A stretch of DNA of 64,000 nucleotides from Paractinoplanes abujensis (GTDB taxonomy: Bacteria; Actinomycetota; Actinomycetes; Mycobacteriales; Micromonosporaceae), in assembly GCF_014204895.1 (NCBI RefSeq), contig NZ_JACHMF010000001.1, forward strand, positions 930,001 to 994,000, given 5' to 3'. This document shows, one piece after another, positions 33,764-41,435 of the stretch; positions within the stretch are counted from its first letter, which is position 1; each line of letters opens with the position of its first letter. The notes under the pieces were generated by a model. It ran no database searches. It had not been told where the DNA came from and saw only the letters and a list, made by a program, of their open reading frames with translations. The translations under genes were made by a program, and so were the position numbers.

Positions 33764-34394
33764 CCGTCCGGCGGCGTTCGCCGATCTCCCACGCCGTCAC
33801 GTACTGGCGGATCAGGTGGGCCTGCTCCGGGTCGGCGGTGAAGGTGAGGATCAGGTGCCGGCCCACGTCACCGGCCCGGGCCTCCCGGACGGCGTGCACC
33901 TCGCTGTCGAGCTCGACCTCGCCGGTGCCCAGCCACAGGGTGGCCCGCAGCCGGTCGCCCGGCGCGAACGACAGGGCCGGATCGATCCAGCACCGGAGTC
34001 CGCTCTCGCTGATGTCCAGCAGCGCCGCGGCCGCGGTCGCGCCGTCCGCACCGCGCCTCAGCTGAACGGCCGCTCCGGCCCCGCCCCGCACGAACTGGCG
34101 GCGATTGTCCGGCCGGGCCGGGCCGACGGGCTGGAACCGCCAGCGCGACGGGTCCTCCACGTCCAGGATCCGGCACGTCAGCACGACGCGGGAGTGCGGC
34201 GTGGCCCAGAAGACGTCGAGTTCCTGACCCGCCTCGAGCGGACCGCTGATTCCCGGTGGGCGATCGGCGCTGAACGTGTCACCGTCGGCCGATTCCAGCC
34301 GGGAGGGCAGACTCGTGCCCTCCGACGCGACCAGAAAGAGCGGGGTGCCCGTCGCGGGCAGCGTGACGGTCCCCGGGCCGGCTTCCGCACCCAT
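33753..34394 (-). CDS. PilZ-domain c-di-GMP-binding protein
   Basis: 213 residues. An N-terminal YcgR-like beta domain (about 1-92) precedes a PilZ domain with both binding motifs: RRQFVR (RxxxR, near residue 99) and DISESGLR ([D/N]xSxxG, near 127). It should bind c-di-GMP and act as an effector. AGGTG precedes the ATG. No partner gene is adjacent. The chemosensory operon and the EAL protein in the same window could set or sense the same second messenger (inference). Confidence 0.87.
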   Translation of the reverse strand: MGAEAGPGTVTLPATGTPLFLVASEGTSLPSRLESADGDTFSADRPPGISGPLEAGQELDVFWATPHSRVVLTCRILDVEDPSRWRFQPVGPARPDNRRQFVRGGAGAAVQLRRGADGATAAAALLDISESGLRCWIDPALSFAPGDRLRATLWLGTGEVELDSEVHAVREARAGDVGRHLILTFTADPEQAHLIRQYVTAWEIGERRRTVRE

Positions 34395-34504
34395 GACTCA
34401 CCTCATCAACGTCGCACGGAGTGGTCTTCACCCCGTTCGGCCGTTCCGGCCGGCACCTGAGCGCCACGCCGCGAGCGAGCGCTACTGGTCTAGTCTCGCT
34501 GATC

Positions 34505-34780
34505 ATGGAACTGCAGAGCTGGCACCTCGTCGTTGTCGTCGCCCTGGCCGCCGCGGCTGTCTGGGCTGTCCGGGTCGCCGGGCAGCGGGCCCTGGCCGTC
34601 CTGGCCGTCGCCTTCGTGCTGGTCAGCGGCTGGCTTCTGAACACCCTGGTGCTCGACGAGGCCTACCTGGAACCCGATCTCAACAGCCGGCTCGACGCTG
34701 CGCTGCTGATCGCCGCCCCGGCCCTGATCGGCGTGGGCCTGGGCGTCCTCGCCGTGCGCCGCCGCCGCTCCGCGCCCTGA
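34505..34780 (+). CDS. small membrane protein, unknown
   Basis: 91 residues with three hydrophobic segments (LVVVVALAAAAVWAV, ALAVLAVAFVLVSGWLL, LLIAAPALIGVGLGVLAV) and a basic tail RRRRSAP. No family recognised. TAGTCT at 34491-34496 lies eight bases before the ATG, supporting a leaderless mRNA from this start. Ends three bases before the convergent DUF4232 gene. Confidence 0.65.
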   Translation: MELQSWHLVVVVALAAAAVWAVRVAGQRALAVLAVAFVLVSGWLLNTLVLDEAYLEPDLNSRLDAALLIAAPALIGVGLGVLAVRRRRSAP

Positions 34781-34783
34781 CCG

Positions 34784-35371
34784 TCAGAACCAGGCCCCGG
34801 CCTCGAGCCGCCGGGTGTTGCCCAGGTCGAGCGACGACGGCAGCGACACGAACTGGCGGGTCCTCCCCGCCGACACGGCCACCGCCAGCGACTCCCCGGT
34901 GTCCGACCCGCCGCCGACGTCGGTGACGGTGTTACGCCAGGACAGCACGGAGATCGCGCTGGTGCCCGGCTTCAGCACCTTCTCTCCGGGGGCCGCGGTC
35001 CAGTGCACGCTCGGCACGACGTCGATCCGCAACGGCCGCCCGTCCTCGTCGAGCACGACGATTTCCGGCCGTCCCTTCACCACGTACGGCTTGGAGCCGC
35101 AGTTGCGAACGGTGAGCACCATCTCCCGGTAGCCCATCGCCGCCTCCCCGCGCTCCGCCGTGACGAGCAGGCCGATCACCGAACACGCGGACACCGCCTC
35201 GACCGCCACCGCCTGACCCGGAACGACCGTCGGCGGGACCGGGACACTGGTTGCCGGTGAAGCCGACGGCATCAGCGCACCGGGCGCCCGCCACGGCTCC
35301 GTGCACGCGGCCATCAGCGGCACAGCCAGCAACGCACCGATCCATCGCAGTCCCCGCACGCCGCCGATCAT
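34784..35371 (-). CDS. DUF4232-type lipoprotein
   Basis: 195 residues. Signal peptide with lipobox LMAAC (Cys23), a Pro/Ser/Ala-rich linker, then a beta-sandwich typical of DUF4232: MVLTVRNCGSKPYVVKGRPE and VLDEDGRPLRIDV. Exported and membrane-anchored; function unknown. Single gene. Confidence 0.78.
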   Translation of the reverse strand: MIGGVRGLRWIGALLAVPLMAACTEPWRAPGALMPSASPATSVPVPPTVVPGQAVAVEAVSACSVIGLLVTAERGEAAMGYREMVLTVRNCGSKPYVVKGRPEIVVLDEDGRPLRIDVVPSVHWTAAPGEKVLKPGTSAISVLSWRNTVTDVGGGSDTGESLAVAVSAGRTRQFVSLPSSLDLGNTRRLEAGAWF

Positions 35372-35448
35372 GCCGCACGGCCGCCAGGGCTTACTGCGGC
35401 CGTGGAACCCTTGCGCATGCTGGAGCAGCAGCGTGGGAACCTCCGGGG

Positions 35449-36087
35449 TCAGCCGAGGAGGCGGCGTTCCCAGGCCCAGGCGGCGATCTCCACCCGGTTG
35501 CGGGCGTTGATCTTCGTCATGACGCTGCCCACGTGGGTCTTCACGGTGCCGATCGAGATGAACAGCTGGGACGCGATCTCGGCGTTCGTCAGCCCCTTGG
35601 CGGCCAGCCGCACCACGTCCAGCTCGCGCGGGGACAGGCCGCCGTCGTCGTTGGTGGGGGCGGGGGGTGAGAGGTGTTCGAGCAGGCGCACGGTGATGGA
35701 GGGGCTGATCAGGGCGTCGCCCGAGACGGCGGCCCGGACCGCCTCGACCAGCAGGGCCGGGCCCGAGTCCTTCAGCAGGAAGCCGGCCGCGCCGTTGCGG
35801 AGGGCCTGATGGACGTACTCGTCCAGGTCGAAGGTGGTTACCACGACCACTTTGACGGGGTCGGTGACGCCGGGGCCGGAGAGCAGGCGCAGCGCTTCCA
35901 GGCCGTCCATCTTGGGCATGCGGATGTCGAGCAGGGCCACGTCCGGCTTGAGTTTGCGGGCCATGGCCACGGCTTCGACCCCGTCGCTGGCCTCGCCGAC
36001 GACCTCCATGTCGGGCTGCGCGCCGATGATCATGCCGAAGCCCGTACGGACCATGGCCTGGTCGTCGGCGATCAGTACGCGGATCAT
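35449..36087 (-). CDS. NarL/LuxR-family response regulator
   Basis: 212 residues. Receiver domain 1-118 with phosphoacceptor Asp in VALLDIRMPKMDG, Thr in VVVTTFD and Lys in LLKDSG. The C-terminal LuxR helix-turn-helix reads LSPRELDVVRLAAKGLTNAE, continuing to VKTHVGSVMTKINARNRVEI. Overlaps the cognate kinase by four bases (ATGA). The likely target is the ABC exporter divergent from the kinase. Confidence 0.93.
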   Translation of the reverse strand: MIRVLIADDQAMVRTGFGMIIGAQPDMEVVGEASDGVEAVAMARKLKPDVALLDIRMPKMDGLEALRLLSGPGVTDPVKVVVVTTFDLDEYVHQALRNGAAGFLLKDSGPALLVEAVRAAVSGDALISPSITVRLLEHLSPPAPTNDDGGLSPRELDVVRLAAKGLTNAEIASQLFISIGTVKTHVGSVMTKINARNRVEIAAWAWERRLLG

Positions 36088-37277
36088 GAGCTCGTCCTCG
36101 GGTCGATCGGGAACGCGGCGTCGACGACCCAGCCGCCCTCGATGCCGGGCATGGCCGAGATGCGGCCGCCGACCGCGCGGACCCGTTCGGTCAGGCCCAC
36201 GAGACCGTACCCCGGACGATCACGCGGCGCGGGCGTGCGGGCCGGAACCACGCCGTCGTTGGCCACCCGCACCAGCAGCCACTCGGGCGTACGCCGGATC
36301 CAGATGTCGGCGGCGCCGGCGGCGGGGGCGTGCTGGCGCACGTTGGTCAGCGCCTCCATCACCACCCGGTAGGCCGAGGTGGAAAGTTCGACGGGCAGCC
36401 CGTCGAGCGCGCCGTCCAGGTGCATCCGGGCTTTGATGCTGCCCGCCGCGTTGAACTGTTCGATCAGCGTGCCGAGGTCGTGCACCCCGGCCACGGGGGC
36501 CAGCGGCGCGTCGGGCTTCGACTCGGGGTCGCGCAGCACGCCCACCATGCGCCGCATCGACGCCATGGTCTCGGCCCCGGCCTGTTCGATCTGGTCGAGG
36601 GCCTGCAGAACCCGTTGCGGGTCCTGCTCGGCGATGAATTTCGCGCCCTGGGCCTGGACGACGATGCCGGTCACGTGGTGGGCGATGAAGTCGTGCAGGT
36701 CCCGCGCGAACTCGGCGCGCTGCTCGGCCCGTACGGCGTCGAACGCCCGCTGCCGGGAGCTCTCGATGATGCGCAGGTAGATCCCGAGCCCGATGGCGGC
36801 CGCGGCGGCCAGAGCCTGGATCAGGCCGAAGATGACGTACGCGGCGTCCTGCCCGGCCCGCAACGGCATGAAGCTGACCGCGGCCCCGACCACGATGAGC
36901 GCGGTGAACCCCAGACCGGCGGTGGAGTGCCGGGCCACCACGTAGCAGACGCCCAGCAGCGCCGCCGACTCGGCGAGACCCCAGCTCGTGCCGTACCCGC
37001 CGTCCGACGCCGCCAGCGCCCCCGAGGCCAGGGTGGCCAGCAGCGAGACGCCGCCCACGGCCATGGCCGTCTTGGGCAGCCGGGTCGAGCGGGGCCGGTG
37101 CACCGGCAGCCAGACCGCGGCCGCCGCGATCGCGAGGAGAACCCTGATCAGGCCCAGCAGTTCGGAGTCGCGCAGCAGGCCCTGGGCGACGTCGAAGATG
37201 CCGAGCAGCGCCATCGCGCCCAGCGCGGCCAGCTGGGCGATGCGGCGCAGCACCATCCGGTTCGAGTTGTTCTGCAT
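36084..37277 (-). CDS. NarL-type sensor histidine kinase (HisKA_3)
   Basis: 397 residues. Five to six N-terminal membrane helices (residues 15-165) without a large extracellular domain, a phosphoacceptor motif ARDLHDFIAHHVTGIVVQAQ and an HATPase domain ending DRPGYGLVGLTERVRAVGGR. It senses a membrane or envelope signal and phosphorylates the response regulator. ATG 37277 is chosen because TACGCT lies eight bases before it; an in-frame start at 37334 would extend into the promoter. Divergent from an ABC exporter operon, a common arrangement for envelope-stress or antibiotic exporters. Confidence 0.92.
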   Translation of the reverse strand: MQNNSNRMVLRRIAQLAALGAMALLGIFDVAQGLLRDSELLGLIRVLLAIAAAAVWLPVHRPRSTRLPKTAMAVGGVSLLATLASGALAASDGGYGTSWGLAESAALLGVCYVVARHSTAGLGFTALIVVGAAVSFMPLRAGQDAAYVIFGLIQALAAAAAIGLGIYLRIIESSRQRAFDAVRAEQRAEFARDLHDFIAHHVTGIVVQAQGAKFIAEQDPQRVLQALDQIEQAGAETMASMRRMVGVLRDPESKPDAPLAPVAGVHDLGTLIEQFNAAGSIKARMHLDGALDGLPVELSTSAYRVVMEALTNVRQHAPAAGAADIWIRRTPEWLLVRVANDGVVPARTPAPRDRPGYGLVGLTERVRAVGGRISAMPGIEGGWVVDAAFPIDPRTSS

Positions 37278-37429
37278 CGTCACCCAGCGTATGCGCTGGT
37301 GCGGGGTGGCCCATCGGCCGAAAGACAGATCCACCGCCGGTTACGAGCCTGGCCCGCGGCCGATGTGCCGACCGACCGGCTGCGCCCATGATCTGCCACG
37401 ACGGAAACGACCCGAGTGGGAGACAGAGA

Positions 37430-38182
37430 ATGCTGACGCAGAGCGTGGACACGTTGGCCGCGGTCGCCGCCGTGGATCTGGTCAAGGTCTACGGCAGCGG
37501 CGACACCGCGGTGCGGGCGCTCGACGGTGTGACCGTCGGGTTCGCCCGGGCCCAGTTCACCGCGATCATGGGGCCGTCCGGGTCGGGCAAGTCCACCCTG
37601 ATGCACTGCCTGGCCGGGCTGGACACGGCCACCTCGGGGCAGGCCCTGCTGGGCGGCACCGACCTGACCAAGCAGAGCGACAAGGTGCTGACCAAGGTGC
37701 GCCGCGAGCGGATCGGGTTCGTGTTCCAGGCGTTCAACCTGCTGCCGCAGCTGACCGCGGCGCAGAACATCACGCTGCCGCTCGAGCTGTCCGGCCGTAA
37801 ACCCGACCCCCACCTGTACGCCCACCTGACCGAGACGCTGGGCATCGGGGCCCGCCTCGACCACCGCCCGGGCGAACTGTCGGGCGGCCAGCAGCAGCGT
37901 GTGGCCCTGGCCCGGGCGTTGATGTCGCGGCCCGAGGTCGTGTTCGCCGACGAGCCCACCGGCAACCTGGATTCCCGCTCCGGCGCCGAGGTGCTGCTGT
38001 TCCTGCGCAACTCCGTCCGGGAACTGGGGCAGACGATCGTCATGGTGACCCACGACCCGGGCGCCGCCGCGTACGCGGACCGGGTCGTGCTGCTGGCCGA
38101 CGGCCGGGTCGCGGGCGAGATCGACCGCCCCGACATCGCCTCGGTCACCGACGCCCTGCAGAGCCTGGCGGTCGCACGATGA
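37430..38182 (+). CDS. ABC transporter ATP-binding protein (MacB/LolD type)
   Basis: 250 residues. Walker A GPSGSGKST, Q-loop VFQAFNLLPQLTAAQN, signature LSGGQQQRVALARALM, Walker B VVFADEPTGNLDS and H-loop VTHDPG are all intact. The LDSRSG context marks the MacB/LolD/FtsE group that serves FtsX-type permeases. GGGAGACAG precedes the ATG. Coupled to the permease by an ATGA overlap. Confidence 0.93.
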   Translation: MLTQSVDTLAAVAAVDLVKVYGSGDTAVRALDGVTVGFARAQFTAIMGPSGSGKSTLMHCLAGLDTATSGQALLGGTDLTKQSDKVLTKVRRERIGFVFQAFNLLPQLTAAQNITLPLELSGRKPDPHLYAHLTETLGIGARLDHRPGELSGGQQQRVALARALMSRPEVVFADEPTGNLDSRSGAEVLLFLRNSVRELGQTIVMVTHDPGAAAYADRVVLLADGRVAGEIDRPDIASVTDALQSLAVAR

Positions 38183-40707
38183 GTGTGCTGCGCACCCAGC
38201 TCCGCGGCGTCGCCCGCCGCCCGTCCCGCCTGCTGCTGACCGGTCTGGCCGTGCTGGTCGTCTCGTTCGTCGTGTACGCCACGGTGCTCGCGCAGCAGAT
38301 CACCGAGCGCAGCGTGCTCAACGGCCTCAGCGGCACCCCCGAGGCGGCCGGCGTGGTCGTGCAGAACGGCACTGTCACCTCGGCCGAGCTGGCCGCCGTC
38401 AGCAAGATCCCCGGCGTCGAGGAGGCGGTCGGCCGCGTCGAGAACGGCACCCAGGTCGGCGGCGAGTATCTGGCCCTGCTCGGCGACCCCGGCACCGGCC
38501 CGCTGGCCATGGCCACGGTGAGCGAGGGGCGCTATCCGTCCCGGCCGGGCGAGATCGCGGTCACCCCGCGCACGGTCGAGCGGATGGGCATCAAACCCGG
38601 CAGCACCGTGAACGCGCAGATCCGCTACGACGAGGACGGCAAACCCCTGGCGCCGTCCAAGCTCACGGTGGTGGGCGTGGTGCAGGTCCGCGACGACTAC
38701 GGCTTCCAGGCGTACGCACCCACGAGCGCGCTCCTGAAGCTGGGCGGCTACGACTTCCTCAACCGGATCGAGATGCGCCTGGCCCCCGGCGCCGACGCGA
38801 CCACGGTGATCGACCAGGTCGGCGCGGTCCTCGCGAAGTCCAAGATCCCGTCGGAGGAGCGGCCCCAGGTGCAGGACGGCGCCACCGTGCGGCACGAGGA
38901 GGCCGAGGCGGCCGCGGAAGAGGTCAACACGATCTTCGCGGTGATCGCCATGTTCGTCGCGATCGCCGTGGTGGCCGCGGGCCTGGTCGCCACGTCCACG
39001 TTCCGCATCGTGTTCGCCCAGCGGATGCGCCAGCTGGCGCTGCTGCGGGCGGTCGGCGCAGGCCGCGGCCCCATCGTCCGGGCCCTGGCCGTCGAGGGTG
39101 CCCTGACCGGCCTGGCCACGGGTCTGACGGGCGTGCTGATCGCGCTCGGCGCGGGTCATCTGCTCCCGGTCGTGGCGGGCTGGTTCGGCAAGAACATCTC
39201 CTCGCCCGGCTTCCCGGTCCCGGCCGCGCTGCTCACCGTGCTGCTCGCCGTCTTCCTGACGGTCGTGGCCGTGCTCGCCCCGGCCGTCTCGGCGTCGCGG
39301 GTGTCGCCGCTGGAGGCCCTGCGCGGCTCCGGCACCACCGGCGCCCGCCGCGACATCGGCAAGCTGCGCTGGGCCACCGGCATCGTGCTCGTCCTGGGGG
39401 CCGTGCTCACGGCCGCCTACATCGTCACGAACCTGCCCGGCCGCGACGACGAGGACTACCGGGCCCAGCCCATGCTGTTCGCGCTGGTCGCCTCGGGCGC
39501 GCTGGCCTTCTTCGCGCTCGTCACGCTGGGCCCGGTGCTGGTGCGGCCGGTGCTCGCGCTGATCGGCTGGCCGCTGCGCCGGTCGAGCCCGGTGGGCCGG
39601 CTGGCCGCCGGGGGAGTGGGCGCCGCCCCGCGCCGGGCCGCCGCCGTCTCGGTCGTGGTCGCGCTCGGGGTCACGCTGATCGCGGGCACGCTGGTCGGCG
39701 GGGCGTCGCTGCGGGAACTGGCCGACCGTGAGCTGGCCGCGTCGGTGCCCGCCGACTACGAGATGCTCGGCGTCGACGAGGCCCGGGTCCCGGTGGCGCT
39801 GGCCGAGCAGCTCAAGCAGCGCGACGAGCTCACCGACGTCACCCCGTACCGGCGGATGGAGGTCAAGCTGGGCGCGACCGACGGCTTGGCCGTGACCGAC
39901 CTCAAGATGTCGGCGCTGCCCGAACTGGAGAAGCTCGATCTCACCGCGGGTTCGCTGGCCGACCTGGGCCCGGGCAAGGTGGTGCTCTCCGGTTTCGGCG
40001 CCGGCAACAGCGGCAAGAAGGTCGGCGACCAGATCCAGCTGTCGGCGGGCCGGCGCACCGTCAGCCTGACGGTGGTGGCTCAGTTCGCCGGGGACGCGCC
40101 GCTGCACGCCTCGGCCGTGGTCGACCCGGCCGACCTGACCAAGCTGGGCGCCCCGGCCACGTTCTCGGGGGTGCTGGCCAACGCCAAGGCGGCCGGCGAG
40201 ACCGGGCGCACCAACGGCAACCGGGCGATCCAGGACGCGCAGGTCGCGGCGGGCGGCAAGTGGCGGGTCGACGTGCTGGCCGATCAGCGTGACCAGCTCA
40301 ACGACAACGTCACCATGCTGCTGATCATCGCGGTCGGCCTGGTCGGGCTGACCGTGATCATCGCGGTGGTCGGGGTGGGCACGACGACCGCGCTGTCGGT
40401 GGTCGAGCGGGTCCGCGAATCCGGGGTGCTGCGCGCGGTCGGCCTCTCGCGGAGCGGCCTGCGCACGATGCTGACGACGGAGTCCGCGCTCTACGGGGCG
40501 ATCGGCGCCGTGGTCGGGCTGGCCCTGGGAATCCCGTACGCCTGGCTGGCCGTCAAGGCACTCGGCCTGAACGCGCCCTTCTCGATGCCGTACGGGCAGC
40601 TGGCGATCGTGTTCCTCGTCCTCGTCGCGATGACCGCGCTGGCCGGGGTGCTGCCCGCCCGCCGCGCGGCCAAGGTGAGCCCGGTGGCGGCCCTGGGTTC
40701 GGAGTAA
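38179..40707 (+). CDS. FtsX-type ABC permease (two MacB/FtsX domains)
   Basis: 842 residues, ten predicted helices: one near the N-terminus (LLLTGLAVLVVSFVVYATVL), a large extracellular domain, three helices, then a second helix set with a second extracellular domain and three final helices ending AALGSE. The two FtsX cores contain LALLRAVGAGRGPIVRALAV and VLRAVGLSRSGLRTMLTTES. Exporters of this kind expel peptides or lipids or protect against envelope-active antibiotics. Together with the divergent two-component pair it probably forms a regulated resistance module. Confidence 0.92.
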   Translation: MSVLRTQLRGVARRPSRLLLTGLAVLVVSFVVYATVLAQQITERSVLNGLSGTPEAAGVVVQNGTVTSAELAAVSKIPGVEEAVGRVENGTQVGGEYLALLGDPGTGPLAMATVSEGRYPSRPGEIAVTPRTVERMGIKPGSTVNAQIRYDEDGKPLAPSKLTVVGVVQVRDDYGFQAYAPTSALLKLGGYDFLNRIEMRLAPGADATTVIDQVGAVLAKSKIPSEERPQVQDGATVRHEEAEAAAEEVNTIFAVIAMFVAIAVVAAGLVATSTFRIVFAQRMRQLALLRAVGAGRGPIVRALAVEGALTGLATGLTGVLIALGAGHLLPVVAGWFGKNISSPGFPVPAALLTVLLAVFLTVVAVLAPAVSASRVSPLEALRGSGTTGARRDIGKLRWATGIVLVLGAVLTAAYIVTNLPGRDDEDYRAQPMLFALVASGALAFFALVTLGPVLVRPVLALIGWPLRRSSPVGRLAAGGVGAAPRRAAAVSVVVALGVTLIAGTLVGGASLRELADRELAASVPADYEMLGVDEARVPVALAEQLKQRDELTDVTPYRRMEVKLGATDGLAVTDLKMSALPELEKLDLTAGSLADLGPGKVVLSGFGAGNSGKKVGDQIQLSAGRRTVSLTVVAQFAGDAPLHASAVVDPADLTKLGAPATFSGVLANAKAAGETGRTNGNRAIQDAQVAAGGKWRVDVLADQRDQLNDNVTMLLIIAVGLVGLTVIIAVVGVGTTTALSVVERVRESGVLRAVGLSRSGLRTMLTTESALYGAIGAVVGLALGIPYAWLAVKALGLNAPFSMPYGQLAIVFLVLVAMTALAGVLPARRAAKVSPVAALGSE

Positions 40708-40748
40708 TTCGCGTGCGCGAAGGCCGGCCGGGCCGCTATAGAGCAGGG

Positions 40749-41381
40749 GTGAACGAGTTCTGGCCCCTGTTCGGGCTCCGGCTGGCCTTCCGTGACGTGG
40801 TGCTGCGGCCGATGCGCGAGGCCGACCTGCCGCACCTGGCCGCGGTGCTGCCGGACGACGTCGGGCACGACCCGCGGCTGACGTTGTTCGATTCGCAGAG
40901 TTTCGCCGAGAACGAGCGCCGGCTGTTCTGCCAGGGCTACTGGAGGTCGCTGGGCACGTGGGATCCGGCGTCCTGGGTGCTGCACTTCGTGGTCGAACGG
41001 GGCGGCGAAGCCGTGGGCGTGCAGACGCTGGAGGGCGAGAACTTCCCGGTCCTGCGTACGGTCGATTCGGCGTCGTGGCTGGTGCCCCCGGCCCGCGGTC
41101 AAGGCGTGGGCGTGGCCATGCGTACGGCGATGCTGCAGTTCGCGTTCGGCGAGCTGGGCGCGGCCGCCGCGATCACCTCGGCCACGGTCACGAACGCCGC
41201 CTCGCTCGGGGTGTCCCGCCGCGTGGGCTACACCGAGAACGGGGTCAGCCACATCGTCGACACCGGCGGCGACGTGGTCGAACTGCAGCATTTCCGGTTG
41301 AAAGCCGCCGACTGGCCGGGCGCGGAGGTGGAAGTGACCGGATTCGCTTCCTGCCGCCCCTGGTTCGGGACAGCGGACTGA
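40749..41381 (+). CDS. GNAT-family N-acetyltransferase (RimL-like)
   Basis: 210 residues. The N-terminal strand VLRPMREADLPHL is typical, motif A is SWLVPPARGQGVGVAMRTAM, then FGELGAAAAITSATVTNAAS and the C-terminal SRRVGYTENG. Protein or metabolite acetylation; substrate unknown. GTG 40749 is preferred: TATAGA at 40737-40742 lies six bases before it. Starts 41 bases after the ABC permease stop but appears to have its own promoter. Confidence 0.82.
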   Translation: MNEFWPLFGLRLAFRDVVLRPMREADLPHLAAVLPDDVGHDPRLTLFDSQSFAENERRLFCQGYWRSLGTWDPASWVLHFVVERGGEAVGVQTLEGENFPVLRTVDSASWLVPPARGQGVGVAMRTAMLQFAFGELGAAAAITSATVTNAASLGVSRRVGYTENGVSHIVDTGGDVVELQHFRLKAADWPGAEVEVTGFASCRPWFGTAD

Positions 41382-41435
41382 GCACCTCTTCGATACCCTC
41401 ACGCGCGGTTCTCGATAGATCAACGGGGGAGCAGC

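Noticed and set aside
37489..40107. An 872-codon open frame on the minus strand opposite the ABC exporter
   Set aside because: Arg/His/Gln-rich shadow of the permease and ATPase genes; no domain and no ribosome site.
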